Made by a program: the position numbers and the translations under genes. Below are positions 38,817 to 48,515 of a stretch of DNA of 64,000 bases, piece after piece; positions within the stretch are counted from its first letter, which is position 1, and the number at the start of each line of letters is the position of its first letter. Source of the DNA: an uncultured Hyphomonadaceae bacterium (GTDB taxonomy: Bacteria > Pseudomonadota > Alphaproteobacteria > Caulobacterales > Hyphomonadaceae); assembly GCA_913057945.1 (NCBI GenBank), contig CAJXOF010000008.1:62001-126000 (forward strand), read 5' to 3'. The notes under the pieces were generated by a model. That model was not told the DNA's origin, made no database searches, and saw only the letters and a list, made by a program, of their open reading frames with translations.

Positions 38817-39197
38817 CTAGATTGCGCCGATGGCGAACACAACCATTCCGAGGGCTACGGCAACAATGCCAAACCCTTTCAGGTGGTCATCATCTGGCAT
38901 CATCCAATGGGCGATCGCCCAAAGCGGCTTCGGCCAGGCCACCAGCAGCAGGCCTTCGACCAGCACTCCGGCGACAAGAAGGGTTGCGAGGCTGTCGGCC
39001 ACGCCCGAGAAACTGTTCTGAACCGACAAGGTTCCCCCGCCAGCGAAGATCATGGTCGCGCCGAACAGGAAGCCAAGCGCAGGGCTGGCCTCGAGCTCGT
39101 CGATCAGCCGAGCGATCCGGGCGGGGCCTGTCAGCAGGCCAATGCCGGACGCGATCCAGTACATGCCGAACAGCAGGAGAACAGTGTTTGCGACCAT
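38817..39197 (-). CDS. Hypothetical four-helix membrane protein
   Basis: 126 aa with about four hydrophobic helices (TVLLLFGMYWIASGIGLL, ALGFLFGATMIFAGGGTL, LATLLVAGVLVEGLLLVAW, FGIVAVALGMVVFAIGAI). A loop ends in WMMPDDDHLKG. No family is recognised. A possible GGAG ribosome site lies upstream. Confidence 0.75.
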   Translation of the reverse strand: MVANTVLLLFGMYWIASGIGLLTGPARIARLIDELEASPALGFLFGATMIFAGGGTLSVQNSFSGVADSLATLLVAGVLVEGLLLVAWPKPLWAIAHWMMPDDDHLKGFGIVAVALGMVVFAIGAI

Positions 39198-39248
39198 GGC
39201 GGGCTCCCTTGGAAACGCCTGTCACCATAGCACGCCGTACAGACATGG

Positions 39249-40004
39249 TCAGTCGGTATCGGAGGAGCGCGTCACGCCTACAATCGGGCCCATGTCCAGC
39301 CCCGCCTCATTGCGTCCGAGGTGGGGGGCATAGAGTTTTGACACATAGCCATCCAGGAACAGGGCGTTGGGCGTGTCCAATTCGTCGCGGAACAGCGTGG
39401 CGAAGCTGTGAAAGTTGACCGGCACATCGCTGATCGCGAAATAGAGCGTCTGACCGTCCTCGCTGACGCCGACGCCATTACGGCGTTTCCGGCTCGGGCC
39501 GTCTTCGTTGAAGGCGGGATGCAGCTCGCCCTCAATGACCAGCATCGGGCCGGATTGGGTCGCAAAGCGGACCTCCGGTGCGAGCGCTTCAAAGGCGAGG
39601 CTTTCCGTGACATGCGGTGCGCTTTCTGCATCGATCCAGAAGACCCCATTGGGCAGCAGGCCGAAATTTCCGGGACCTTCGCGCGTCACAAGGGACGCGA
39701 CCTGTTGGCCGTTCTCGACATAGAGCCCGACCGGGCGGCGGTCGTCATGATACATGCCGGCATTCATCGCGAAGACGAGGTCACGGCCTTCGTCTGACAG
39801 ATGCGCGGCCAGCCGGTCGAACTGGCCGAAGGGCGCGCCATCGGGATGGTTCAGCCAGAGCCGCGCCGGCTCGCCCGCGTCGAAGGCGCAGACTGTATAA
39901 GGCTGGCCAAGATGCATGACCGGCGCGCAGGGAGACCGGGTCTCCGCCCGCGCGCAGGCATGAATCAGAAGGGTGAAGGCGAAGAGAGTGAGAAGAAGGC
40001 GCAT
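39249..40004 (-). CDS. Phosphodiester glycosidase (NAGPA-like) family protein
   Basis: 251 aa. A signal peptide (LLTLFAFTLLIHACA) precedes the domain with VFAMNAGMYHDDRRPVGL, NFGLLPNGVFWID and FHSFATLFRDELDTPNALFL. The family hydrolyses GlcNAc-phosphodiester bonds in glycoconjugates. Its substrate in the envelope is unknown. It ends near the convergent membrane-protein genes. Confidence 0.85.
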   Translation of the reverse strand: MRLLLTLFAFTLLIHACARAETRSPCAPVMHLGQPYTVCAFDAGEPARLWLNHPDGAPFGQFDRLAAHLSDEGRDLVFAMNAGMYHDDRRPVGLYVENGQQVASLVTREGPGNFGLLPNGVFWIDAESAPHVTESLAFEALAPEVRFATQSGPMLVIEGELHPAFNEDGPSRKRRNGVGVSEDGQTLYFAISDVPVNFHSFATLFRDELDTPNALFLDGYVSKLYAPHLGRNEAGLDMGPIVGVTRSSDTD

Positions 40005-40048
40005 AGCGCCAGATTAGCGGGTGGCCGGGCCTCGCGCCACGGGCAAGT

Positions 40049-42181
40049 TCAATTTGCCATGTGGGTTTCCAGCATCGCGCCGACGAGGTTGGAATAATCA
40101 TCGGTCCAGGGGCGCTGGTCGTCGGCCGTGACGGGTTGCCAGCGCGCGTCTTCGGCGAATGGAGACAGCGCTGTCTCCGACTTCGCAAACATCATCACAT
40201 TGGTCGGCTGGACGCCTCGCGCGGCTTCTTCCAGCGTTGGCATATAGAATTGGTGGCGCATGACCGCCTGTTCGGCGGCGCCGATCCGGGCCAGGACCGG
40301 CACGAGGTCGATATGGCGGTTGGAAATGTGGAAGACCAGCACGCCATCATCGCTCAGTCGGGACAGGTAAAGCTGCATCGCTTCACGGGTCAGCAAATGA
40401 ACCGGAATGGAATCGGAGGAAAACGCATCGAGCAGGAGGAGATCGTACTGTTTCTGCGCGGCGTGTCCGAGCGTGATGCGGGCGTCGCCCAGAATGATCG
40501 GCGCGTCCGGTGTGCAGCTGGACAGGAAGGTGAAATGGTCCGTATTCGTCGCCATGTCCACCACGATGGGGTCGATTTCGTAGTAAGTGAAACTCTGGCC
40601 CGGCTGGGCATGGCAGGCGACGCCGCCGGCTCCCAGGCCCACCACACCGATATGAGTCGCGCTGCCAGAGAGGCGCGTGAAGGCTTGGCCGATGGGCGTT
40701 GCGGCATTGTAGTAGGCGAGGGGTGTGGGCCGGTCGGTCTGGCTGCGGATCTGCGCGCCGTGGATCGTGTTGCCATGTTGCATGAGGGTCAGGTCCTGAC
40801 CTTCGGGAGAGTAGACCTTCACCACGCCAAAGAAGCCGCGCCGGGTGACCGTGGTGCCATTCTCATGGGGGCGGGTGAGGGCGACATAGGCCCAGGTGAG
40901 CCCTATGGCCAGTATCACCACCGCGCCGAACAGCACCGTGCGCTTGTCGAATTTCAGAGTAACGCCGTTGCCGAGAAAACGCGGGCTGAGCAGGAGCGCT
41001 GCGCCGAGCAGGAGCGGGTATTCGTGGATGTCGTTGAAAATCTGCGGCGCAACCAGGGCGACAAAGGCGGAGCCGAGGACGCCGCCAAGTGACATGAGCA
41101 GGTAGAATTCTGTCAGCCCGCTGGCGGCAGGCCTGCGGGCCACCAGCACGCCGTGCAGGCAGAGCGCGGCCATGAACAGGGCGCCGATATGAACGACAAG
41201 CCCGATGAGGACAATTTGTGAATTGAAAATCGGGACGTTCAGCATGAGGAGCGCTGCGCCGACTGCGAACAGGAGGTATTTGTCGGCGACCGCTGGCGAG
41301 ATCAGCGGTGTCTTGGCGAACACGATGATGAAAGTGGCGATATAAGCGATCAGCGGTGGGGCCCACAGGAAAGGCGCGGAGGCGATGTCGGTCGAGATGT
41401 GGGAGGTGGTTGCCAACAACAGACCGGACGGGATGGCTGACAGCAGGAGCCAGTATCCCTTTTCCTTCCAGCTGACGGAGACATGTGTTGGCGCTGGCAG
41501 GGCTGCATCTGTTGCAGGCTTGCGATGCTGGGCGATGACGATCAGGCCGCAAGTTACCAGGAGCAGGGCGACAAGTCCGTATCCGCCGCTCCACAGCAGG
41601 GACTGCGCACTGAGCGCCGAAAAAGGCTCCATCAGCAGGGGATAGGCAATCAGGCCAAACAGGGAGCCGGCGTTCGACGCTGAATAGAGATGGTAGGGGT
41701 CTTCGGCGTCATGACGGCCGGAGCGGGCGTACCAATGCTGGATCAGCGGTGCGGTCGCTGACAGGATTGCGAAAGGTGGCGCGATCGAGATGAGGAAGGT
41801 GCCGGTCAGCCAGAGGGCCGGATGTTCCGGGTCCGGCGCACCCAACAGGCCTGAAATGGACAGCGGCAGGGCGAGCGCGGCAAGGCAGAGCAGGGCGCCA
41901 TGAATGCTGACCTGCAGGGGCAGGGACTTCAGACGGCCCAGCACGTGCGCATAGGCATAGCCGCCGAGCAGGGCGGTCTGGAAGCAGACGAGTGAGACGT
42001 TCCACACGGCGGGCGCGCCGCCCATGAGGGGCGTCGTCATCTTGGCGTACATGGGCTGGACAAGGAAAATCAGCGCCGCAGAGAAGAAGACGGTGGCGAC
42101 CCATGGCCGGGCGCCCAGCCTCTGGATCAGGCCGGGTGTGATGCCATGCTGTTTCGCAGTTTCCGTAATCTGCATGGACAC
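40049..42181 (-). CDS. Fused MFS-like membrane domain / spermidine synthase-like protein
   Basis: 710 aa. Roughly residues 30-450 form about 12 or more membrane helices; the C-terminal domain (about 480-710) has the Rossmann core GVVGLGAGGVACHA and YEIDPIVVDMA, and LLLLDAFSSDSIPVHLLT of spermidine-synthase-like enzymes. This fusion is widespread and of unknown product. An ATG at 42175 is an alternative start. It lies divergent from the PadR gene, separated by 217 bp. Confidence 0.88.
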   Translation of the reverse strand: MSMQITETAKQHGITPGLIQRLGARPWVATVFFSAALIFLVQPMYAKMTTPLMGGAPAVWNVSLVCFQTALLGGYAYAHVLGRLKSLPLQVSIHGALLCLAALALPLSISGLLGAPDPEHPALWLTGTFLISIAPPFAILSATAPLIQHWYARSGRHDAEDPYHLYSASNAGSLFGLIAYPLLMEPFSALSAQSLLWSGGYGLVALLLVTCGLIVIAQHRKPATDAALPAPTHVSVSWKEKGYWLLLSAIPSGLLLATTSHISTDIASAPFLWAPPLIAYIATFIIVFAKTPLISPAVADKYLLFAVGAALLMLNVPIFNSQIVLIGLVVHIGALFMAALCLHGVLVARRPAASGLTEFYLLMSLGGVLGSAFVALVAPQIFNDIHEYPLLLGAALLLSPRFLGNGVTLKFDKRTVLFGAVVILAIGLTWAYVALTRPHENGTTVTRRGFFGVVKVYSPEGQDLTLMQHGNTIHGAQIRSQTDRPTPLAYYNAATPIGQAFTRLSGSATHIGVVGLGAGGVACHAQPGQSFTYYEIDPIVVDMATNTDHFTFLSSCTPDAPIILGDARITLGHAAQKQYDLLLLDAFSSDSIPVHLLTREAMQLYLSRLSDDGVLVFHISNRHIDLVPVLARIGAAEQAVMRHQFYMPTLEEAARGVQPTNVMMFAKSETALSPFAEDARWQPVTADDQRPWTDDYSNLVGAMLETHMAN

Positions 42182-42324
42182 ACGCCCTTATTATCTCATC
42201 TTCGGGACCAGCCTGCAGTGTGCGCGGTCGAAGTTAAACGCACGTCAGCGGTTCCAATGAATTGATTGATGGGTCCTGAGGTCTGGTTAAGCATTTGACA
42301 GCGGCCACAGACCCCCTTGGTGAC

Positions 42325-42389
42325 TTTTCGATATAACGAACCTTGATTTTCGATATATCTAAAATATATTATATTTAGATATATCGAAA
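42325..42389. promoter_or_regulatory. Large palindromic operator upstream of padR
   Basis: Perfect 16-bp arms tttcgatatatctaaa (42348-42363) and tttagatatatcgaaa (42374-42389) flank a 10-bp AT spacer, giving a 42-bp palindrome. A smaller palindrome, ttcgatataacgaa (42327-42340), lies 8 bp upstream and repeats the outer tcgatat sequence. The right arm ends 9 bp before the padR ATG. This fits PadR-type AT-rich operators and an autorepressed gene. Confidence 0.75.
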
Positions 42390-42398
42390 GGAAACCAC

Positions 42399-43004
42399 AT
42401 GGTGTATCGCAACAGAGACATGAAACACCGCCGCGGCGCAGGCCGGGGCGACGAAGATTATGACCAGATGTGCGGGAGACGACGCAGAATGAGACATGGA
42501 CGCGGCGACGGACGGGGACAGGGGCATCGCGGCGGACGCCGACGGCCCCTGAACCATGGCGACCTTCGCCTGCTGATCCTTGAGCTGGTGTCAGATGAGG
42601 CGCGTCACGGCTATGATCTGATCCGTGAGATCGAGACCCGTACCGGCGGCGCCTATGTGCCGAGCCCCGGTGTGATCTATCCCGCGCTTGAAGCCTTGCT
42701 GGACCTTGGCTGGGTCGAAGCGGAAATGGATGGCCAGCGCCGCACATTCCGCCTGACACAGGAAGGACGCAAGGAGCGCGAAGCCTCTGCGGAGGTCATC
42801 GAAGGGATCGAGGCCCGTCTGGCAGATTTGCAGGAAAGCGAGCGGCCGGAAGACCCGCAAGATGTACGCGGGGCCATGCATCGGCTGCGCCATACAGTGC
42901 GGGATACTGTCCGGGCTGGATCGAATGATGAAGACACGCGCAAGGCGATCTCGGACATTCTGGCCGATGCCCAGAAACGGATTGCGGCCTTGAAAGGCGA
43001 ATGA
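42399..43004 (+). CDS. PadR-family transcriptional regulator
   Basis: 201 aa. A basic, Gly/Arg-rich leader of about 45 residues precedes the winged helix: LLILELVSDEARHGYDLI, then GGAYVPSPGVIYPALEALLD and RTFRLTQEGRKERE. The C-terminal helices (AMHRLRHTVRDTVRAG) are long, as in the YqjI-type PadR group. It lies directly behind a 42-bp palindrome and is followed by a terminator, so it is probably a self-controlled single gene. Target and ligand are unknown. Confidence 0.88.
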   Translation: MVYRNRDMKHRRGAGRGDEDYDQMCGRRRRMRHGRGDGRGQGHRGGRRRPLNHGDLRLLILELVSDEARHGYDLIREIETRTGGAYVPSPGVIYPALEALLDLGWVEAEMDGQRRTFRLTQEGRKEREASAEVIEGIEARLADLQESERPEDPQDVRGAMHRLRHTVRDTVRAGSNDEDTRKAISDILADAQKRIAALKGE

Positions 43005-43028
43005 TCGCCTGAAATCCTGATCGAAGGG

Positions 43029-43055
43029 AAAGGGGAGGCGATGTCTCCCCTTTTT
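43029..43055 (+). terminator. Rho-independent terminator after padR
   Basis: Nine-base arms aaaggggag and ctccccttt with a gcgatgt loop are followed by a run of Ts (ttttta). It sits 25 bp after the PadR stop and just before the convergent rlmN stop. Confidence 0.8.
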
Positions 43056-44214
43056 ATTCGGCGGGTGCGTCCAGCGCTTCGCGCCGTTTCTCGGCGGCAG
43101 ATTTCTTGACGCTTTCGGAGCGCAATTGTCCGCAGGCGGCAAGGATGTCGCGGCCGCGCGGCGTGCGGATCGGAGAGGCGTAGCCCGCCTGATTCAGCAC
43201 TTCAGCAAATTCCTCAATCGTATCCCAGTCGGAGCACTCATACGGGCTGCCCGGCCACGGGTTGAACGGGATGAGGTTGATCTTTGCTGGTACGCCCCTC
43301 AGCAGGCGGACGAGGTCGCGCGCCTCGGCAAGGCTGTCATTGACGCCTTTCAGCATGACATATTCGAACGTCACCCGGCGGGAATTGCCAATGCCGGGAT
43401 AGGCCCGGATCGCCGCGAAGAGTTCCTTCAAATTGTATTTGCGATTGATGGGCACAAGTTCGTTGCGCAAATCGTCGTTCGTCGCGTGCAGGGAAATGGC
43501 GAGCATGGCGTTCGTGCGCTCACCGAGTTCTGCAATCTTCGGCGCAACACCGGCGGTGGAGACGGTGATCCGGCGGCGGCCAATCGCAATCCCGTCTCCG
43601 TCGCTGATCGTGTCGATTGCTTCAGCCACATTGTCGAGATTGTAGAGCGGTTCGCCCATGCCCATGAAGACGATATTGGTCAGGCGGCGGTCTTCCTCGT
43701 CACTCGGCCAGCCATCCAGCGCATCCCGTGCGGTCAGGACCTGAGCGACGATTTCCTGCGCGGTCAGGTTCCGGACGAGTTTCTGCGTCCCCGTATGACA
43801 GAAGGTGCAGTTCAGGGTGCAGCCGACCTGGCTGGAAACGCATAGGGCGCCCGCTTTGCCGACATCTGGAATGTAGACGCTTTCACCTTCAATGCCGGGG
43901 CCAAACCGAGACAACCATTTCTGAGTGCCGTCGCGAGATACCTGATGGTCTGCGATTTCAGGCCGGGTCAGGATGAATGTGTCGCTGAGCTGTTCGCGCA
44001 AATCCTTTGCAACGTCGGTCATGCCGCCGAATTCCTGCACGCCGAAATGATGAATCCAGCGGCGTAGCTGCTTGGCGCGCATGCCGGCTTTCTTGGGCTC
44101 CAGGCCGAGCGCTTCCATCTCCGCCTTCAGGGCAGGCAGGGACATGCCCGCCAGCGAACGGGGGGCAGGGGAAGCGGCGTCGGCGCGCCGGGTGAGGTCG
44201 AGTTCGGTTTTCAT
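43054..44214 (-). CDS. rlmN: 23S rRNA (adenine-2503)/tRNA methyltransferase
   Basis: 386 aa. The radical-SAM motif is [11 protein letters not shown] (CxxxCxxC), preceded by LCVSSQVGC and followed by [13 protein letters not shown]. The C-terminal cysteine needed by RlmN lies near the tail ([10 protein letters not shown]). RlmN makes m2A2503 in 23S rRNA and m2A37 in some tRNAs. Full length. Confidence 0.96.
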   Translation of the reverse strand: MKTELDLTRRADAASPAPRSLAGMSLPALKAEMEALGLEPKKAGMRAKQLRRWIHHFGVQEFGGMTDVAKDLREQLSDTFILTRPEIADHQVSRDGTQKWLSRFGPGIEGESVYIPDVGKAGALCVSSQVGCTLNCTFCHTGTQKLVRNLTAQEIVAQVLTARDALDGWPSDEEDRRLTNIVFMGMGEPLYNLDNVAEAIDTISDGDGIAIGRRRITVSTAGVAPKIAELGERTNAMLAISLHATNDDLRNELVPINRKYNLKELFAAIRAYPGIGNSRRVTFEYVMLKGVNDSLAEARDLVRLLRGVPAKINLIPFNPWPGSPYECSDWDTIEEFAEVLNQAGYASPIRTPRGRDILAACGQLRSESVKKSAAEKRREALDAPAE

Positions 44215-44388
44215 GATGGGCGCCTATAACATGCTGAAGCCGTTCAAGGAATTGCTCGCTGCAGGCCTTACATTACGGGGAGTTAATGAGCGCCGCCATT
44301 GTTTTGTCATCGAAGGAACGGAAAGACTGGCCCACGCGTTGATATGCGTGCCCAATACCGGGCTGTCCTTTCCAAAGGAGCTGATGAT

Positions 44389-45033
44389 ATGAAACGCCTT
44401 TCCTATGCGCTGCTTGCGCTTCCCTTGATTGCCCTCCCCGCCTGCGAAACCGGGCCCAGCCAACGGGTCCTGACTGGTGCAGGTGTAGGGGCCATCCTTG
44501 GCGCTGGCGCAGGTACCCTTGCGGGTGGCGACGATGGCCGCAACGCTGCAATCGGTGCAGCCGTGGGCGCAATTGCTGGCGCCACTGCGGGTGGCTATAT
44601 GGACAAGCAGGAACGCCGCCTTCGTGAGCAGACCGCTGGGACCGGCATTGGCGTTGAGCGTCAGGGCGACCAGATCGCCCTCACCATGCCGTCGAATATC
44701 ACCTTCTCGGTGAACAGCGCCACGATCCAGCCGAACTTCTACAGCGCGCTGAATGATGTGAGCGCAACACTGGTCGACTATCCATCGACGGCCGTTGATA
44801 TCATTGGCCACGCCAGTTCTGATGGTCCGGATGATTACAACATGGACCTGTCCCGCCGCCGTGCTGAATCGGTTCGCTCCTACCTCGTAAACCAGGGTGT
44901 TACGCCGGTGCGTCTCGCGGCTGTTGGCATGGGTGAGACCCAGCCGATCGCGGACAATGCGACTGCCGAAGGCCGCTCAGCCAACCGCCGCGTGGAAATC
45001 ATCCTGACGCCGATCACTGAAGAAAGCTACTAA
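44389..45033 (+). CDS. OmpA-family lipoprotein
   Basis: 214 aa from ATG 44389, with AAAGGAG upstream. A lipoprotein signal (LPACETGPS) is followed by a glycine-zipper region ([32 protein letters not shown]) and a C-terminal OmpA domain ([20 protein letters not shown], then [20 protein letters not shown]). OmpA domains bind peptidoglycan and anchor the outer membrane. Its stop overlaps the convergent DJ-1-like gene. Confidence 0.93.
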   Translation: MKRLSYALLALPLIALPACETGPSQRVLTGAGVGAILGAGAGTLAGGDDGRNAAIGAAVGAIAGATAGGYMDKQERRLREQTAGTGIGVERQGDQIALTMPSNITFSVNSATIQPNFYSALNDVSATLVDYPSTAVDIIGHASSDGPDDYNMDLSRRRAESVRSYLVNQGVTPVRLAAVGMGETQPIADNATAEGRSANRRVEIILTPITEESY

Positions 45034-45686
45034 GCTGTAATCGCAGACCTCATCGCTTCGATGGGGTCTGCATACCGTTTCTCCATGGCGGCGAGCAGGT
45101 GCTCGTTAGCTCTGGAGGGATGCCCAGCATCCACCGGCGGGGCTGGATCGTACTCGACAGCCAGCTGGATGCCCTCGGCGGCTTTCTGGCCGGAAATCTC
45201 TTTTACAATTTCAAAGGCGAAGTCGATACCGGCGGTGACCCCGCCGCCTGTATAGGTGTTCCCGTCGCGCACGCACCGTCCCTCGCTCGGGACTGCGCCG
45301 ACCAGGGGCAGCAAATGGTGGTAGGCCCAGTGCGTGGTCGCTTTCTTGCCCTGAAGCAGACCCGCCGCTCCCAGTATGAAAGCGCCTGTGCAGACCGAGG
45401 TCACATAGGCTGCCGCCCTGCCGGCCTCTCGCACGAACGCCATCGTCTCCTCGTCACCGATTGCGTCGACCACGCCGAATCCGCCTGGCACGAGGATCAT
45501 GTCGAGCGGGGGCGCCTCCGCGAATTTGCCCGTCGGGACGAGGCTCAGACCGCAATCGCTCGGAACAGGGTCCAGCGTCTTCGCGAGGATGTGCGACTTC
45601 GCACCCGGCATGCGATGCAGGATCTGGAGCGGACCGGTGAAATCGAGCTGCGTCACATTCGGAAACAGGACAAATCCGATGTTCAT
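45030..45686 (-). CDS. DJ-1/PfpI family protein
   Basis: 218 aa. The nucleophile elbow is [15 protein letters not shown], followed by [13 protein letters not shown] and [15 protein letters not shown]. The closest known group is isonitrile hydratase/GATase-1-like transcription-linked proteins. The activity here is unproven. It is separated from the IalB gene by 14 bp and probably in one operon with it. Confidence 0.88.
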   Translation of the reverse strand: MNIGFVLFPNVTQLDFTGPLQILHRMPGAKSHILAKTLDPVPSDCGLSLVPTGKFAEAPPLDMILVPGGFGVVDAIGDEETMAFVREAGRAAAYVTSVCTGAFILGAAGLLQGKKATTHWAYHHLLPLVGAVPSEGRCVRDGNTYTGGGVTAGIDFAFEIVKEISGQKAAEGIQLAVEYDPAPPVDAGHPSRANEHLLAAMEKRYADPIEAMRSAITA

Positions 45687-45700
45687 GACACGCTCCAGTT

Positions 45701-46216
45701 CTAACGGCAGATGGCGGAGGCCTTGTCGATAGCAGCTGCCGAGCCGCTTAGCGAGAAGTGATAGGCGACCTGCGTATTGCGCTGGGAGACGGCTTCCACA
45801 CGCAATTCGGAGCCCTTTTTCAGGGCCGAGACAATACGCGAATCGTCGGAATCATCGGCGAAAGCTTCACGGCCGACCCCGAACATGGCCCAGGACGACC
45901 GGCCAACACTGGCTTTCGGCGCAAGATCCTCACGCAGATCGAAGCCAACTTTCAGGCTGGGTTGGTTGCGTGCCCGTCCCGATTTCCAATTGGTCACATA
46001 GAACCACACATCGCCATGATCGGCAGCGCGGGGCGCCTTGTCGGTCGCCTGTGTGGCCGCGTAGCAGATGGTTTCGCCATTGGCGGTGTCGGTGAAGACC
46101 GACCAATCCTTGTACCGGCCGATGGCTGTCGGGCTGGCAGACGCAGTGGGTATGGCAAGGGCCGCCACGATCGCCAGCATGGTCAGTGTTTTCCGGCTGA
46201 GTCTCAGTGTGTGCAT
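45701..46216 (-). CDS. IalB-family (invasion-associated locus B) exported protein
   Basis: 171 aa. A Sec signal ([13 protein letters not shown]) precedes the IalB domain with [39 protein letters not shown] and [13 protein letters not shown]. IalB-type proteins are common in alphaproteobacteria and linked to envelope and adhesion functions; in non-pathogens the role is unknown. It is divergent from the ECF sigma gene. Confidence 0.85.
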   Translation of the reverse strand: MHTLRLSRKTLTMLAIVAALAIPTASASPTAIGRYKDWSVFTDTANGETICYAATQATDKAPRAADHGDVWFYVTNWKSGRARNQPSLKVGFDLREDLAPKASVGRSSWAMFGVGREAFADDSDDSRIVSALKKGSELRVEAVSQRNTQVAYHFSLSGSAAAIDKASAICR

Positions 46217-46397
46217 CTTCTATACATTTCCCATTTGCGCGGAGCTTTCCCGGTATCATAGAGACAACAGGGTTAAGGCTAAACTACGGCATGTCAGCTC
46301 TCCTGGCCGATCACACTTGCTTGTTCGGTCCGATGGTTGCGTTCCATGCGGCGCGCCCCGATAGTGAAGGTTGGCGCAACTTGCGAGTTCTTGTGTG

Positions 46398-47009
46398 AAC
46401 GACACTGTAACAACGACCATTTCGCCAAGCATGAGGGCGCATCATGCAGATTGCATGGCGCAGATCGCTGCGAAAAAGTGTCGGGATTCCTTTGCGGAAG
46501 TGTTCGATTTCTACGCCCCGCGTGTGAAGAGTTACATGCTGCGGTTGGGGGCAAACCAGATCGAAGCCGAAGATCTCGCCCAGGACGTCATGGTGACGGT
46601 CTGGCGAAAGGCCGGCATGTATGATCGCAAACAGGCCTCGGTCTCGACCTGGATTTTTCGCGTGGCACGCAACCGGCGCATCGACAAATTCCGCCAGACG
46701 GTCCGGCCGGACCTGGATGCGGACGAGCCCATGCTGCGCCCGCCGGACATTGAACAGCCTGAAGCCGCGTTTCATCGCGTCCAGATCGAGGAGACGGTGC
46801 GGGCCGAATTGGTGAAACTGCCACCGGAACAGCTCGAATTGTTACAGGCGGCATTTTATGAGGGCCTGTCGCATTCCGAGATCGCCACGAAATTCAACCT
46901 GCCGCTCGGCACCGTGAAGTCGCGCATCCGGTTGGCCTTTGGCCGGCTCCGCGGGCAACTGGACCCGGCAGACGGGACGCCTGACCATATTGAACGGGAC
47001 ATGCCATGA
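46398..47009 (+). CDS. rpoE: ECF-family RNA polymerase sigma factor (RpoE-like)
   Basis: 203 aa from GTG 46398; ATG 46431 and TTG 46371 are also in frame, and none has a clear ribosome site. The region 2 motif FAEVFDFYAPRVKSYML and LAQDVMVTVWRKAGMYD, then region 4 LPPEQLELLQAAFYEGLSH and EIATKFNLPLGTVKSR. The pattern is that of the RpoE group paired with ChrR, which responds to singlet oxygen in Rhodobacter. A ChrR-like gene overlaps downstream by four bases. Confidence 0.85.
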   Translation, partial: NDTVTTTISPSMRAHHADCMAQIAAKKCRDSFAEVFDFYAPRVKSYMLRLGANQIEAEDLAQDVMVTVWRKAGMYDRKQASVSTWIFRVARNRRIDKFRQTVRPDLDADEPMLRPPDIEQPEAAFHRVQIEETVRAELVKLPPEQLELLQAAFYEGLSHSEIATKFNLPLGTVKSRIRLAFGRLRGQLDPADGTPDHIERDMP

Positions 47010-47668
47010 TGCAGGATCCAACCACGTCATCCTTCAGCGAACTCTATTCAGCCTATGCGGCGGGTCGGCTCGACCCGGCCTTTGCCTTGCTGCTGGAGAC
47101 ACAGAGCATGCTTCGCACGGATGTGCGCGGCGCGCTGGCCGTCAGTGAGGCGATTTCGGGCAGCTTGCTGGAATCGGCTGACCCGGTTCAGATGTCAGCC
47201 GGGGCAGGGGCCCGCGCGCTGGACCTGATCAATGCGCTTGAGACTGAGGAGACTCCCGTCGTTCGCTCCCCCCCGCACGACAATGAGCTTGCGGACTTGC
47301 CCGCCCCCCTGCGCGATCCGGCCCTGGATGCGTTTGGCGCGAAGGGATGGCAGGGCACCGCGCCCGGTATTCGTCGGATGAAGCTCGATATGGGCAGCGA
47401 CCTCGAGGTTGAACTCTACCGCATACAGCCGGGTGCCAAGGTGCCGCGCCACACGCATGGCGGCAAGGAATTCACGCTGGTCGTTTCAGGCGGGTTCTCG
47501 GATGAGACCGGCAGCTTTGGGCCTGGTGACCTTGCCGTGAAGGGACCGGACGATACGCATCAGCCGGTTGGGGATGCGGGCGAAGTCTGTTTCGCGCTGG
47601 CCGTGCGGGATGCGGGCCTGAAATTCACGGGCGTGATGGGCCTGATCCAGCGTGTGCTGGGCCAATGA
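47006..47668 (+). CDS. chrR: ChrR-like cupin anti-sigma factor lacking the N-terminal zinc ligands
   Basis: 220 aa. The N-terminal anti-sigma part (AYAAGRLDPAFALLL) lines up with ChrR, but the HxxxCxxC position holds QSMLRTDV (Q33, R37, V40), so all three zinc ligands are replaced. The C-terminal cupin domain keeps its metal site: PRHTHGGKEFTLVVSGG and GPDDTHQPVG. It overlaps the sigma gene by four bases. It may bind sigma without zinc, or it may act as a cupin only. Confidence 0.85.
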   Translation: MMQDPTTSSFSELYSAYAAGRLDPAFALLLETQSMLRTDVRGALAVSEAISGSLLESADPVQMSAGAGARALDLINALETEETPVVRSPPHDNELADLPAPLRDPALDAFGAKGWQGTAPGIRRMKLDMGSDLEVELYRIQPGAKVPRHTHGGKEFTLVVSGGFSDETGSFGPGDLAVKGPDDTHQPVGDAGEVCFALAVRDAGLKFTGVMGLIQRVLGQ

Positions 47669-48193
47669 TCATTTTCGGTCACGGCCCGGAACATATGTGT
47701 CGGTGAGTCCATCCCCGCCCGTGCCGCCCGGCATGATGGGGCGTGGGGCATAGCCGCCCATGGACAGGTGCCGGTCATACATGACGAGCGCGCCGGCAAG
47801 GCTGACATTGATGCAGAACTTCGTCGGAATTTTCACGACATGGTCGCAGCGCGCGAGGATGTCTGGCGAGAGATCGCCTTTTTCCGGGCCGAGAATATAG
47901 GCCGCCTGCGGAGGATGCCGGAAGGTTGGCAGCATGACGGCGTCGTCAGTCAGTTCGATGCCGACCATCTGGCAGCCGCGTGGCAGCTGCATTTCGTCGA
48001 CATTGTCCCATTGGTAGTAGGGGACCTGTCCCGCCGTCTTTGATGTGTCGGCCTGATAGGCGGCGCGCAGGCGATGTTCAGCGTTGATGGAGAAGACAAA
48101 GCTGGCCCCGAACGCATTGGCGGTGCGCATCAGCGCGCCAAGGTTCATGGGTTTCGAAATACGTTCAGAGCCGATGGCGAAATAGCCGCGCAT
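47669..48193 (-). CDS. SpoU/TrmH-family RNA 2'-O-methyltransferase
   Basis: 174 aa, the small SpoU form. The knot region has NLGALMRTANAFGASFVF, AAYILGPEKGDLSPD and the C-terminal VKIPTKFCINVSLAGALVMYDR. It methylates 2'-OH of a tRNA or rRNA; the target cannot be read from sequence. The gene abuts the ChrR-like gene and is followed on its own strand by small membrane genes. Confidence 0.9.
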   Translation of the reverse strand: MRGYFAIGSERISKPMNLGALMRTANAFGASFVFSINAEHRLRAAYQADTSKTAGQVPYYQWDNVDEMQLPRGCQMVGIELTDDAVMLPTFRHPPQAAYILGPEKGDLSPDILARCDHVVKIPTKFCINVSLAGALVMYDRHLSMGGYAPRPIMPGGTGGDGLTDTYVPGRDRK

Positions 48194-48194
48194 A

Positions 48195-48515
48195 TCAGAA
48201 GGCCTCCAGTCCGAACCTCAGGATCGCGAGCAAGCCGATCATCACGGGAAGCGTATAGACCGACACGCGCCGCGCGAGACGCAGGTGCCCGAGCTGGCTC
48301 GGATAGGTTTCGTTGAGGTGAGTCGCGATTTCCGTGTGTGAGACGCGGCGGCCTGCATCCGCGACCCCTTGGCAGTATTCGGTATCGGAGGGCAGGCCGC
48401 CGAACTTTTCTGTGAGGGCGCGGCGCAATGCGACCGAAATCATCCACCGCATTTGCAGCGCCAATAGCAGGATGAAAATGGTCAGACCCAGGAGGATAAA
48501 AAGGAGAATATCCAT
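48195..48515 (-). CDS. Hypothetical two-helix membrane protein
   Basis: 106 aa. Two membrane helices (LLFILLGLTIFILLLALQ, VSVYTLPVMIGLLAILRFG) enclose a soluble loop with LTEKFGGLPSDTEYCQGVAD. No family is recognised. Its start overlaps the stop of the isoaspartyl peptidase gene upstream. Confidence 0.7.
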   Translation of the reverse strand: MDILLFILLGLTIFILLLALQMRWMISVALRRALTEKFGGLPSDTEYCQGVADAGRRVSHTEIATHLNETYPSQLGHLRLARRVSVYTLPVMIGLLAILRFGLEAF

